From the NCBI GenBank assembly GCA_030710605.1, contig CP092874.1:20282611-20346610 (forward strand): a DNA stretch of 64,000 bases, in the 5' to 3' direction. Position numbers and translations under genes: made by a program. This stretch comes from Cordylochernes scorpioides. Its lineage: Eukaryota; Arthropoda; Arachnida; Pseudoscorpiones; Chernetidae. The notes beneath the pieces were generated by a model, which saw only the letters and a program-made list of their open reading frames with translations, was not told the origin of the DNA and did not search any database. The first letter of the stretch is position 1. The number at the start of each line of letters is the position of its first letter. This document shows positions 29,944 to 40,479 of this stretch, piece after piece.

Positions 29944-32277
29944 TCAGTTACTGCTATCTTTTCGGAGTTTATTTAGATTTTCTGCAAAGATGTTTCCTAA
30001 TGTTTGTCCAAAATTAAAAACTGCCTCTTGTAGTTCGAAGATTTTCTGAGCGGGCATGGTATATATAAACAAGTAATTGATGAATAAAATTGGAATACAG
30101 TTGTATGGCAGAAGTAACAAACAAAGGATGAAAATCAGATGAAAAATAGGGTATTGCCCCATGTTCTCTCGTATTTTTGTAAATGGGGATTTTGAAATAT
30201 TTGTTTGATCCTTATTAATTGTAGAAATTGAATGATTGGTAGGTTCGCAGTTCTCTTGTTTGATATCTTTAGGGAGTGATGTGGTATGATTGAACTGTTT
30301 GTCCGGTTTATAGTTCTCCTGTTTGATCGTCAATGGTTTTATTAGAGATATGTCGGCGGTAATTGGTTTAGGTTGAGATGTGTGATCTTTTCTCTGACGT
30401 GGATGTGGTAATTTTGGCATTATTTGTGTTGTGTGTACGCTGTGCTTTATGTACGAATTTTGTTTTGTTTGGGTACCTGTGTCGGTATTTTTACGTGCAG
30501 GTTGTTTGTATTCATCGATTCTTCTAGCGAATCGGCAGGTGGGGCAGGTTTTTACCTGTTTTGCGATGTCTTGTGTCATGTTCTGCCAATAATATTGTGC
30601 TGAGATAAGCCTCGTCATCTTGGAGATGTTTGGATGGTGGTGTTGAGTGTGTACGGACTTAAGGAGTCTGGTTGTAAGTGAACTTGGGACTATAGTTTTA
30701 AGTACTCCTTTTCGGGAGACGGTGCGCAGTTTATTGTGATCTATAGTCACGCGAGATTTTCCCGGTGGAGAAGACTGTTGGCTCTGTATGAGTGGCGCAT
30801 CTAGAAAGCCACAAAATGGGATACGAGTTCCAATGCCCGTTTCATATTGTTGTACTCCATTTATGCTACGGACCTCATATTCGTATCTTGACAATCTTAA
30901 CCTCCATCGAAACAATCTGCCTGACGGAGCTTTGATCTCTTTCAACCACTGCAATGCGGGATGGTCAGAAAATATTGTAAACTTTCTGTCCATTAGACAG
31001 GTGCGGAAATTATCCACACTTTCCACAATGGCTAGGCATTGTAGTTCCAAGTCTGAATAATTTCGCTCGTGACTACGCAGAGATCGGCTGAAATGTTGAA
31101 CGGTGTATGTCTTCCCATCAGGGTAGACTTGTTTAAGAACGCCTGTAATGCTGAATGTTGAGGTGTTACAGTACACCTGGCATGGCAGACCTTCCTGGTA
31201 AAGGTGTAATGTGGGGTGTGTGGTAAGGTTTTCTTTCAGGTTAGTGAACGCTTTCTGGCATTCGTCATCCCAGACCCACATGATATCCTTTTTTAGAAGG
31301 TTGATAAGTGGCGTCCGCAAGCGGGCGTGGTCCGGAATGAACTCTTTATAGGCGTTCACAGCTTTTAGGAAAGATCGCAATGTTTTTCGATTGTGTGGTT
31401 GTTTGGTGGCGTGAATTTTTTCTATGTTTTGTGTAGACGGGATGATTGTATTATCCTTAACGGTTGTGCATGCGCTTGTTTGTCGTTGTTGTTGTCTTTT
31501 GGCGTGCGTGTTGCGTTTGTTGTGCGGGTTGTGTGTGTTTGTCGCGTGGTGACGTATGGGTGCGTGTATGTTGTGAGGTACATTTGCGTGTTTATGGCGT
31601 TGCGAAGTATGGTCATGTGTGGATTTTGTGTGGTAAGTGGGTGAGCTGTGTCGGTGTACGGACACTTGTTTGGGCATTATTGGAATTGTAGATTGAAGTT
31701 GTGGTGGCTTTATATGTGGTGGGCATAAAGTATTGGCAATTGGGTTGAGTGAAAAGTTGCGTGGTGTGAGATTAGAATGGTGGCATGTAAATATTGGAGG
31801 TTTGGGCAATGAATGCAGGCAAGGGTTTCCATGTGTGAAAGCTTTGGGTGCTGTGCGAGTCCTTTGGGACAGGTTTTGGCCTAGCCCGTGCTTGCATTCA
31901 TTTGACACATGTTTAAAGTGGTAGATAAGATTAGACAATGGGACGCCAAGTTGGAAAATAGTGCCGCGATTATAATTTAGTTTTAATTTATACTGATAAA
32001 GGGTTTTTAAGGTAAGAACTCCAAATGGCAAGGATGCATTTACCACGTGGAAGTTCTCTCTACGGGTTATTTGGCCTATTGTCAGAGGGAAAGTTAAATG
32101 TCCTATTATTTTCGTAAAACTATTTAGGGTGGATAGATCAAGGGAAGGTTTTTTAATACTTAAATTGGGAAGTTGTGCTTTTAATCTATTGTATAAATGA
32201 TACGGCAATATGTTCGAACCTGCGTCTGGTTCAATGAGAAAGGTACATGGTAGGTCCTGGGTCAGATACAAGTCCAA
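29944..32277 (-). CDS. Rearranged pol-like protein lacking RT and integrase cores
   Basis: 777 codons without a stop. The listed start is a TTG and the frame is open upstream into the gag overlap. In order: a protease-like region (FLIEPDAGSNIL near residue 15, with DAG in place of DTG); a Thr/His/Asn-rich linker (about 150-295); the RT thumb only (LRSFLKAVNAYKEFIPDHAR); an RNase H domain whose first catalytic Asp is Asn (YCNTST) while ELQCLA and FSDHPALQWL remain; an integrase zinc finger (VHTQHHHPN ... CPTCR); then an unrelated Lys/Thr-rich tail; and a hydrophobic segment (FHLIFILCLLLLPYNCIPIL) near the end. The YxDD active site and the DDE core are absent. A frame this long without stops, between matching LTRs, suggests either very recent assembly or selection for the product. 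Confidence 0.75.
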   Translation of the reverse strand: MDLYLTQDLPCTFLIEPDAGSNILPYHLYNRLKAQLPNLSIKKPSLDLSTLNSFTKIIGHLTFPLTIGQITRRENFHVVNASLPFGVLTLKTLYQYKLKLNYNRGTIFQLGVPLSNLIYHFKHVSNECKHGLGQNLSQRTRTAPKAFTHGNPCLHSLPKPPIFTCHHSNLTPRNFSLNPIANTLCPPHIKPPQLQSTIPIMPKQVSVHRHSSPTYHTKSTHDHTSQRHKHANVPHNIHAPIRHHATNTHNPHNKRNTHAKRQQQRQTSACTTVKDNTIIPSTQNIEKIHATKQPHNRKTLRSFLKAVNAYKEFIPDHARLRTPLINLLKKDIMWVWDDECQKAFTNLKENLTTHPTLHLYQEGLPCQVYCNTSTFSITGVLKQVYPDGKTYTVQHFSRSLRSHERNYSDLELQCLAIVESVDNFRTCLMDRKFTIFSDHPALQWLKEIKAPSGRLFRWRLRLSRYEYEVRSINGVQQYETGIGTRIPFCGFLDAPLIQSQQSSPPGKSRVTIDHNKLRTVSRKGVLKTIVPSSLTTRLLKSVHTQHHHPNISKMTRLISAQYYWQNMTQDIAKQVKTCPTCRFARRIDEYKQPARKNTDTGTQTKQNSYIKHSVHTTQIMPKLPHPRQRKDHTSQPKPITADISLIKPLTIKQENYKPDKQFNHTTSLPKDIKQENCEPTNHSISTINKDQTNISKSPFTKIRENMGQYPIFHLIFILCLLLLPYNCIPILFINYLFIYTMPAQKIFELQEAVFNFGQTLGNIFAENLNKLRKDSSN

Positions 32278-32314
32278 AGTTAATTTGATGGTGTCATTGG
32301 GTGGATTGCCTACC

Positions 32315-32791
32315 TTAGTCTCGAAAAGTCTCCATTGTGGCGTCTTCGGCTTGGTGTGGCTGGCTTGGAATATCTGTTGGACCGGATCGGGACCTTTTGC
32401 ACTGTCCGCGCGATTGAAAGGGAAATCTAGTCATTTGTACTGCTTCCATTCGAGTGGATCGCGTTGTCGGTACACTGGGTCCGTGTCGCGTGGGTTGCTT
32501 CCGTGTGTACTGGTACGGCATGGCGGGTGGCGATTCCTTGGTGGGCGTCAGGTTGTTCGGACACGTACCGGCGGTGCGGGTGTCGGTTGTCCCGAGGGTG
32601 GCGCTCCGGAAGACCGCTTCCAGTTGCGTGGATCTTGGCCCTTGTAGCGCGGCGGTCAGTTCTAAAATTACCGTCGCCAGGGTGTGTCTTGTCGCTTCGT
32701 TCGTTGTCAGTTTCTTTCCGCTCGTTGCCAGTTTGTTCTTTCTTGGTTTGTCATTGCCTTTTGTTTTGCTGGTGCCTGGGCTAATTTCCAT
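32315..32791 (-). CDS. Reduced gag-like protein of element 1
   Basis: 158 codons from an ATG 79 nt inside the 5' LTR, the same spacing as gag in the element at 51754-59857. The sequence is basic and Pro/Thr/Arg-rich (KTKGNDKPRKNKLATSGKKL at the start). I see no capsid helix pattern and no CCHC knuckle, so it cannot be a complete Gag. The pol-like frame follows in the +1 frame and overlaps its end near a TTTTCG motif, as in the other element. It may be a truncated remnant or an RNA-binding peptide. The reading frame and position are certain, the function is not. Confidence 0.55.
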   Translation of the reverse strand: MEISPGTSKTKGNDKPRKNKLATSGKKLTTNEATRHTLATVILELTAALQGPRSTQLEAVFRSATLGTTDTRTAGTCPNNLTPTKESPPAMPYQYTRKQPTRHGPSVPTTRSTRMEAVQMTRFPFQSRGQCKRSRSGPTDIPSQPHQAEDATMETFRD

Positions 32792-32856
32792 AATCTTTAT
32801 CCTGATTAAGCTCTATAATCTTTATCCTGATTAAGTTCCATAATCTTTATCCTGTC
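32785..32856 (-). repeat. 24-bp leader repeats around the gag start
   Basis: AATCTTTATCCTGATTAAG (plus strand) recurs with a 24-bp period about two and a half times across the gag ATG and leader. Confidence 0.8.
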
Positions 32857-32869
32857 GACTTAACCGTTC

Positions 32870-33697
32870 TGTGGCAATATCGTTGCGGAATTTCTTGTTG
32901 TTGGATGCGAATGGTGATATTTGATTGAAGCGCAGCCGTTTGAGTGGAAGTTGCAGCATACAGTTAGGAATAATCAGGACACGTGATTGTTTGAAAATAA
33001 AAGGCAACTGGATTGGAGGGAAGAAGGTTTGAGAAGGAGCGGGTTTGATTGTTCCTTATCTGATCACATGGCGGTGATTGACATAGTTATGAGCTGAGCT
33101 GAGAGAGAGATCTCTAGAACAGATGTTACCTTGGTGGGAGCAAGTCGAAGGCTGATCCGAACTCGGTGGGAGCCAAGTCGCTACTGCCGGTGTTGTTCCT
33201 ATGAGAGCGAAAACCTCACTGACCATCCTTGCCTTTCGATTTAACACCAAGACTCCGTTTCTCTATGATTGGTCGAGAGATGTCACATGATCTTTTCCTA
33301 TTGGTTGACCTACTTAAGGAGCTATCTTCTGATTGGCCCGCGGCTCTCCTTGATGAAAGATGTGCCCTGCCTGGTATATCCGATTTCGTCAGGAAGTGTT
33401 GGGTGGCTTGACGCTTATAGCTTCGACGGATATTAGATACGTCCTGTCTTTGCCGGAAATATTGGGTGTTAGCTTCAACATTTATAACTTCTGGTCACTA
33501 GAGACGTCCGGTCTCTGCCCCTGCAATATTGACACAGGGGTGCCCAGAATAGTCGTGCCAACTTTAGGTCTACTTCCTATATCTTAATGCTACTTGCTTC
33601 CCTCCAGTTACCTTGTTCTTTATTAAGTCTTCGAAAATCATACATGGTACATACATAGTGGGTCGGGGTTGCATTTAATTATATACAAATTATGACA
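32870..33697 (-). repeat. 5' LTR of element 1
   Basis: 828 bp. Short open frames in it duplicate exactly those in the other LTR, which is one way to see their identity. Confidence 0.9.
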
Positions 33698-34365
33698 TAT
33701 ACTTTCCCATTTTACACACGCAGGTAAAAAAAAATGTAACACAAAATTAAAGTATATGGTCTTTTGTAAAAAAAGTACCTAAAATTTTGTGTTTGTGAGA
33801 GTTCCATTATTAGTTAATTAGGCGCCAAATTAACAGGAACTTATAATTAGGGAGAGGTAACACTAATGGTTTAAAAGGGAGGGTTAGAATTGTGGTGAAA
33901 GAAAGTCTCTGGTTCTTAAACAACGTCAGTGGCGTAATGTTTGCTAATAATGTTTTAGGCATCTAATAATACCTTAGATAAGAAGTTCGATAGGTATCGC
34001 CGAAAAAAAAAAGTAAGGAGAATATGCAAATACGTAAATAGAGCGTGACGTTTCGGCCGTAGCATTGAAACCATCTTAAATGTGATCTATAATATTTGCA
34101 TATCTCGTCTATATGTATATACACTTTAATATACCTCTCTTTTCCAGTATAATATATGTATATGAAGAACAATCATCCGCCATTTTTCAATTAAATAATG
34201 GTCGATAGGCGAGGCGGATAAAATGAAAGCTTTCGTGTACAATGTCTTTCTACTGACTGACGTTCTAATTTAACAAGTATAAGAGCATCATGTTCGGAAT
34301 CTAACTTCTTTATCACCAACAAAATGACACATTTCGTCCTAACAATAAAAAAAAGGGCATATCCT
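33698..34365. other. AT-rich sequence, nothing recognised
   Basis: No supported feature. Confidence 0.35.
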
Positions 34366-34530
34366 GATCTCTCCAATCAGCATTTTATATGGCAGGGCGC
34401 CATCTAGTGGAACAAAAATAAACTAAACGTTTATTTAGGTTTGTTTCATAATATTTGGCAAATCAATTTTATTGATAAATTAAGAAAAGTCAATCACATA
34501 CGGGTTTCGGGCTGTTGGCCCTCGTCAGCA
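34366..34530 (-). repeat. Family E repeat
   Basis: CATATCCTGATC, GCGCCATCTAGTGGAAC and AATATTTGGC match 4663-4790. It ends in the hammerhead described next. Confidence 0.65.
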
Positions 34531-34533
34531 TGG
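34494..34533 (-). ncRNA. Hammerhead ribozyme, minus strand, intact core
   Basis: On the minus strand: stem I strand CAUG, core CUGACGA (34528-34522), stem II GGGC-CAACA-GCCC, core GAA (34508-34506), stem III AC-CC-GU, cleavage residue A at 34499, then UGUG pairing back to CAUG with two wobbles. Position 7 of the core is variable in known hammerheads, so CUGACGA is acceptable. The very short stem III is typical of the minimal hammerheads found in Penelope-like elements. Stem I is weak, so activity may be low. Confidence 0.65.
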
Positions 34534-34661
34534 TGCAGGCTGTACCTCAACGACCAAAAAACTGGTCCTTGAAAAATCCTTGCTGAGAAATCAAGAAATG
34601 GGTATTTGAGACCAAATTTACGTAATTAAGGTAAACATGATCTCATGAAACAAAGTCAGCT

Positions 34662-34703
34662 CTAGACTGACGAGGGCCATTATACCGAAACCATGGTCTC
34701 TAG
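34662..34703 (+). ncRNA. Type I hammerhead ribozyme, intact core
   Basis: Stem I CUAGA (34662-34666) pairs perfectly with UCUAG (34699-34703). Core CUGACGA 34667-34673. Stem II has GG/CC around GCCAUUAUA and is the weakest part. Core GAA 34687-34689. Stem III ACC-AU-GGU 34690-34697. Predicted cleavage after C34698 (GUC). All conserved core bases match the consensus. Downstream about 120 bp are shared with the copy at 35052-35150. Confidence 0.75.
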
Positions 34704-34942
34704 GTGGACGCTTCTCAGTTTGACCAAGCTGATGTTGTGGCTTTGTCACCGACCCGAGGCCGCTAGTTGCGGCGACGGTCAATAGAATTTGTGTAGTTTT
34801 GACGGTAGAGGCGACCTTTATATTTTTAATAAAATATTTTCAAATTGATGTTAAACATAACTGAAAAATAATTGGTGAAAAAATTTATCAAAACTAACAG
34901 CATCCAAAATATAGATGGAAATTTTGCCGGGAGGAAATTGAT

Positions 34943-35193
34943 CTAAAGAGACAAGGGTCGCCTCTCCCGTCAAAATAGACGTCAAAACTAGACGCCATCT
35001 AAAGTCCACCCTAGACTGACAAGGGCCATTAGTACGAAACCATGGTCTCTATGTGGACGCTTTTCAGTTTGCCAAAGCTGGTGTTGTGGCTTTGTCACCG
35101 ACCTGAGGCTGCTAGTTTGCGGCGACGGTCAATAGATGGCGTCTGGTTTTAGACGTCTATTTTGACGGGAGAGGCGACCCTTGTCTCTTTAGA
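34943..35193 (+). mobile_element. Inverted-repeat element carrying a hammerhead
   Basis: Terminal inverted repeats of about 59 bp (CTAAAGAGACAAGGGTCGCC ... GACGCCATCTA; right copy 35133-35192) enclose a hammerhead-derived unit at 35011-35051 and a GGCGACGGTCAATAGA region. There is no coding capacity. The sequence at 34640-34830 is a second copy lacking the left terminus. Confidence 0.75.
35011..35051 (+). ncRNA. Hammerhead ribozyme, probably inactive
   Basis: Same layout as 34662-34703: stem III ACC-AU-GGU, GUC cleavage triplet and stem I UAGA/UCUA extended by CCAC/GUGG. The core reads CUGACAA (35016-35022), so the essential G8 is lost, and stem II has decayed. Confidence 0.65.
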
Positions 35194-35196
35194 GAA

Positions 35197-35879
35197 TCCA
35201 AAATGTGATGTAGAAATATACAAACCTTGTTTATAAATATATAACACAAATATAATTTAACCCTTTTAAATAGTTTAAAAAAAACTAATTTTAAACTTTT
35301 AAAAGAAATATACCGTTGATATTTGGGAGGGAAATAATTGATTATCAATAAAGAAAAAAAGAAAGAAAATAATAAAAGTTTAAATATAAATTGTGAAAAA
35401 AAAAGAGGCTTTTAAGATATTGGATAAAAATTGGTGAATTGTATATTTTAAAGCTATGTAATATATTGATGATAAAATAAAAATCAATTTAAACATTTAA
35501 ATATCTTTTTTATTATTATTTCATCCCTTTTATAATAGGATTATATCAAGTAGTTAAAATGGAAAAATTTGAAACTTTGAAATTACCATTTTTCTTTGTT
35601 GTAAAATAATCGTTTGGGAATTAATACCTTTAGCAGACGATCCAATAAAAAAATAATTTACCAAACGATAATTTTGAAAACTACTATTCAACATTGTATT
35701 ATTAATATTTTATATATTTATTATAGAAAAAGAGATAAAAATGCATGTTTTTTTAATATTCTTTTAATATTTAATGCTTCTTAATGTATCAGACAATTTT
35801 TTAAATCAAATATTTTTCAAATCGCTAATTCTATTATTCAAACCTTTTTAAATTTTCTAGAAAATTACCCCTTTTTAAT
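35197..35879. other. Very AT-rich sequence
   Basis: Nothing recognised. Confidence 0.35.
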
Positions 35880-36128
35880 CTATACTTTATTTTGACTTAG
35901 AGTGCTATGTTCACCTAAGGACACTTACACTTTAAAAGTAAACTAAACATAGAAAAAACAGAAAGATATTTGAAATATGTACAAGAATTAGTATGCAATT
36001 TAATTAGATGAAAAAGAGAAAAAATATCAACACAATTGATATATGTACAAAGGGTTGGTATGCAAATTTAGCTAAAATGGAATCAAATTGTAAAGTATTG
36101 TGTGTATTCGAGAAAAACAATTTACAGA
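35880..36128 (+). repeat. Repeat R, third paralogue with empty insertion site
   Basis: TTGACTTAGAGTGCTATG ... GTATTCGAGAAAAACAATTT aligns with 43065-43455 and 62455-62890. Its ACAATTGATAT at 36032-36042 is uninterrupted, whereas the other two copies each hold a different insertion there. Confidence 0.8.
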
Positions 36129-36139
36129 TTGAAGAAATT

Positions 36140-36275
36140 ATGAAAAAGGCATCTCCTTATGGTGTAACTGAAAGTTGCTGATGGCTTGCGCCATCTATCG
36201 GAATAAATATCAAGCAGTTGCACGATCAGGAGATGTCTTTTATCATAATTTATGCACCTTATCCCAGTACAATAT
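36140..36275. repeat. Snapback family D copy, loop deleted
   Basis: GGCATCTCCTTATGGTGTAA ... GCGCCATCTATCGGAATAAA joined directly to GTTGCACGATCAGGAGATGT. Confidence 0.75.
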
Positions 36276-36414
36276 CACATTTGTACTATTTTTTTTCAGA
36301 TTGAAGAAAGGTTTAAGGAATAGTTTTAAATCTATACACAAGACACACAGGTTAATTCTTAATATAATTAATAGGTTATATTTTTTGCATAATAATTTTT
36401 CTTTTAATATAATG

Positions 36415-36540
36415 TAATAACGCGCCATCTATATATGGCAAATGAAGACATTAAGACGCGAATGTTTCTTTTCACATATAAATCAAATTTCTACTGTCCA
36501 TACTGCGATGGAAAATTTTTGGGGAGGGCTTTTTTCTTTT
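36415..36540. repeat. Snapback subfamily A, left half only
   Basis: AATAACGCGCCATCTATATA, GCGAATGTTTCTTTT and CTACTGTCCATACTGCGATG, then GGGGAGGGCTT before the match ends. Confidence 0.65.
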
Positions 36541-36727
36541 ATTTCTTCAAAACGAAAAATAAGGAGCTGAACTTCCAGAAAAGACTAATATATTTTCTTG
36601 CTGAAAAAAATAAAAGAATTTGACCAAAATAGAAAATATGAATGAAAAAACTTAGCAAAGGGGGGTTGCATATTTCTCATAAAAAAAGCGTAGATTAAAC
36701 TTTTCTATTTAGAAATACCATATTGCG

Positions 36728-37037
36728 TATACACTCATGAATAAAGCTTTCAGAAAGTTTGATATTTTAATGTCGCCAGTCTTCTGTTTTTTTTTGTTTT
36801 AGGAGACAGAGACAATTTAGTTCACACTTGGTTATCTCGTGTGTCTTCAATAAAGGTCACTGTAATAACTTTCAGAGTTATTGTCTGAATCCCGATATAC
36901 ATGGTAAAAGGTACAACTTCCTTAAGTTTTGTCCATGAGTGTATATACACTTGGTTATCTCGTGTGTCTTCAATAAAGGTTACTGTAATATCTTTCAGAG
37001 TTATTGTCTCAATCCCGATATACATGTCAAAAGGTAC
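36728..37037 (-). repeat. Mini-MITE array, two units (copy 1)
   Basis: Counterpart of the nine-unit array at 60866-61934. The outer terminus TACACTCATGAATAAAGC is retained. Confidence 0.8.
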
Positions 37038-38348
37038 AATTATACATTAGAAAAATGCAATACGTTTATCACGCTAGTAAAAAAAACCTTATTAGTGGGG
37101 CGATAAGGATTGGGCCACAATACCAGTTTGGGCAGAGACGAAATCTTAGCCAATGAGGATCTTCCGAGGCGCGATTATTTCTAGTTGAAAACTTTACCCA
37201 CAATACCAGTTTTGGCAAATTCAGACATGGTCAACCTATATATATATATTGTAATATATTCCAATATATATCTATGTCTCCATGCGTTGTATAAATGTAG
37301 TGTAATTGCCAAAGTGACAAATAAAATCGAGTGAGAGTTACAGTCGGCGCCGGAAAGCCGGAAAAGGGTCCGAAAAACAAGTCGGGTTCCCAGGTATGCC
37401 CCCTTCTTACGCAAACAGATTAGTCCGCTTTGAGACAAGATCGACAGATCTCCCCTGACCGGTGTCGGCTACACACGCTCTCTCGCCATCTCTATGGTGA
37501 CATCCAACATGCCTCGTCCTTATGTGTAATCCCAATCACGCCTGAAACCACTCTAATCATTGTGGCCACCACGACTGCAACCAACATGCCACACTACATT
37601 CATCCTACAGGATACAACAACTACATTACTACATATATATATACCTTTATAATAATGCTATATATTATTACTATATTAGCAATAGTACAGACTGTCAATC
37701 TATACCCCATAGTATAATATGTGTTCTATAGCTTCTTTCCTAACCTAAACCTCACACTTGAGGAAGTTGTTAAAGTCCAGGCTTAGGTAAGGTGATAGAT
37801 CGGAATGTCTTTCTTTACCGAAGATGGAGAGAGAGGGAGATTGAAACTGATTTATTACAATGTACATATAAGATTATATAGGGTTAATTATATAGAGAGG
37901 GGGAAATCTATAAAACAAAATAATTACAAATTGTTTGTATCAGACGAATACCACTGGGTGTCGTCTCGTTCAATGTCGCATTCTGCCCTGAAGTCGGACA
38001 GGTCTAGGTCGGAGTCCCCGACATGGGCGATTGCCTTGTCAAGGAATTTCTTCAGTGCAGAGTTCTGGTCGGGCGAGAGATACAGAGAGATGGAGAGATG
38101 ACTGAAGAAGACAGACCTACGAGGAAGTGTCTCCTACACCTACGGCCGTTGCCTAGCAACAGCAGCAGAATCAATGGTCTCCTGCAGGCCTGTTGATCGT
38201 CTCTGGTATCCTGGACACATCCTGTTGACGGACGCCCTAACCATCACCGAGTATTGCTTTAAATAAATACAGTAGCGGTTCTTTGATTGGTGGATGTTAA
38301 CTTTCGGGTATATGACGCTCTCTTCATCAAGATATATATATATATATA
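37038..38348. other. Duplicated block of unassigned sequence
   Basis: Matches 60270-60860 and 51080-51753 in inverse orientation. AATAAAATCGAGTGAGAG followed by TTACA and GTCGGCGCCGGAAAGCCGG (37320-37360) resembles an LTR end and leader. The GC-richer 37930-38270 could be another LTR. No frame with recognisable domains. Confidence 0.4.
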
Positions 38349-38400
38349 CAGTTAAACCTGTCTATAGTGCCCCCTCTAAATAACGCCTTCCTCCAAATAA
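38349..38400. mobile_element. pogo-like MITE, half copy
   Basis: TACAGTTAAACCTGTCTATA and GTGCCCCCTCTAAATAACG. Counterpart at 51015-51072. Confidence 0.7.
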
Positions 38401-38583
38401 TATTTGTGTAAACATATAGGATAGTTTAAAAGAAAGAGTTAAGAAACTAGTATAACTTGATATAATTACATGCGAAACAACTATATACGCCTAGAAATTA
38501 CCTAATCTCTTCAATTTGTGTGCAAATTTAATTTCATATTTTCCTAATTGGTTTTTCAATTTACATATCACCCTACCCGACTA

Positions 38584-39047
38584 ATACACTCATGGACAAA
38601 ACTTAAGAAAATTGGACCTTTTAGCATGTATTTCGGAATTCAAGCAACAATTATGAAAGATATTACAGTGAACTTTATTGAAGACACACAAGATAACCAA
38701 GTGTATATACACTCATGGACAAAACTTAAGAAAGTTGTATCTTTTATCATGTATATCGGGATTCAGACAATAACTATGAAAGATATTACAGTGACCTTTA
38801 TTGAAGATACACGAGATAACCAAGTGTATATAAACTCATGGCAAAACTTAAGGAAGTTGTACCTTCTAGCTTGTATATCGGGATTCAGACAATAACTCTG
38901 AAAGATATTAAAGTGACCTTTATTGAAGACACATGAGATAACCAAGTGTGAAAAATATGCTTCTATTCTCCTTAAAAAAAAAAAAACAGACGACCGGGGA
39001 CAACAAAAAGATTTTCCACTTTCTTAAGTTTTTGTCTATGAGTGTAT
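38584..39047 (+). mobile_element. TACACTCATGG MITE with three internal units and both termini
   Basis: Left terminus AATACACTCATGGACAAAAC and right terminus inverse TTAAGTTTTTGTCTATGAGT. Three tandem 123-bp units, then a unique A-rich/ACGACCGGGGACAAC segment. The copy 2 equivalent (50500-50836) has only two units. Confidence 0.8.
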
Positions 39048-39479
39048 AAATACGTTTATCGATACTTTCTATTTGAATCCTTTAAATTTATTAACGTAAT
39101 CTTTGTACGGTATAATGAGCAAAAAATATTATTTTTATTTATATGTACTCTTAAGAAGAATAAGCGACCTGTGGATACCTAGAAATTGTCAGGGATTTGA
39201 GAGTCTGATCAGTTAGTTTCGATATTTTTCATGGATATCATTTTAAGAATTTGGCTATGGTTCACGTGGGTCCTGCACATGTTACATGCATAGATATTTG
39301 ATATACCTACAGTACATGCTATCAGAAATCTCTCTATATAAGGGTTTGAAGATCTACTTAGTGTTTTTCTAAATATAATAACGCTATCCATATGCAAATA
39401 AGCGTCTCTCATGTGATTTATACATTTAAAATATTGAATTATTTATAAATTATATAAAATATATAACTAAATTATATAT

Positions 39480-39600
39480 AATAAAGAAAATAAAGTCTCC
39501 AGGTCCAAGTTTCTAGTTCAAATTTTATTCTCTAGCTTTCGGACCTGTCAGTCCTTCCACAGGAGTATCACGATAACAATTTGATGGCATATATACTATT
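39480..39600 (-). repeat. Penelope-like tail hairpin
   Basis: On the minus strand CTGTGGAAGGACTGACAGG then TCCGAAAGCTAGAG and AATAAAAT. Counterpart on the plus strand at 49970-50040. Confidence 0.6.
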
Positions 39601-40479
39601 TTTATACAAAATAATTTTGCATATTTAATTTTATAAAGTTTTATTTAACAAAGTAATAATAATAGATAGAATATTTACATATTAGATTACGTAATAGAAT
39701 GTTTACATATTTAACTATTAATGATATGGAAAGGGGGAGAAAACATATATTAACTTCTTTGTGTGTTATAAACAATTTTTTGCAATTATACGTAAATTAT
39801 ATATAAGGAAGGAGAGGTGCAAATCTGGACCGTAAAACTTTTAAGTATCAGCTTAAAATTTCTAAATTTTTCTCCTTCCAAACTTTTCACCGAATTAAAA
39901 TATCGTTTGGCTTAAAAACCAGGTTAAGCCTACTTAAGACAGTACTATAATTAGTAGTCGAAAGCTCGTTAAAATGGCGGGAAAATCCGTGGAGAGAGAT
40001 CTCAGACGACCACCTTAAAATTTTTGGCGGGAAAATACCGGGAAGCAGACGATAAAGCGGAAATGTTAGGAAGAGATGATAAATGTCCTTGAGATTGACT
40101 TTGAGCTTAAAGATCGACCCATTTGATGGATGTCATATGAAATGATCATGAAATTGGGCAAGGAGCCAAATCACTCCCGATAATCGAAATAAGTTTGCGC
40201 GTCCATGCGGACAAAAAGATATGAAAATCCGGGAATATATATAAATCATATGGGGATTTTATAGCGCGCCATTGATTTTATATATTCTCTTTGACTTTAT
40301 AGTGTTTTCTTATCTGAATTATGATACGTTAAATCCCGGGTTACCAATTCTAAATCTCAGAGAACTTTAGAGTAAACTTTAAAATATGTTTTTTTTTTAA
40401 ACTTTGAGAGATATGTAAATATTACTTCGCAAGTGCTTCTATTTACATATCTACTTCCATATATCACATCTGTAAATGA

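Larger units (their letters stand above)
27363..33697 (-). mobile_element. Non-autonomous Ty3-type LTR retrotransposon (element 1)
   Basis: Two 828-bp LTRs (TGTGGCAATATCG ... ATTATGACA), identical wherever I compared them, flank a 4.7-kb interior transcribed on the minus strand. A TATA duplication flanks the whole (27359-27362, 33698-33701). The interior has a reduced gag, a 777-codon pol-like frame without RT or integrase catalytic cores, and about 1.75 kb of non-coding 3' sequence. Matching LTRs together with missing enzymes mean that it was recently mobilised in trans. A relative of the element at 51754-59857 is a plausible helper, since their shared regions align. Confidence 0.88.

Noticed and set aside
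32210-32834. Overlapping plus-strand frames across the element 1 gag region
   Set aside because: They are antisense shadows of the minus-strand gag/pol frames and carry no domain.
37805-38101. A 98-codon frame in the duplicated block
   Set aside because: It is not preserved in the second copy near 51430, has no motif, and the region resembles an LTR-like repeat.
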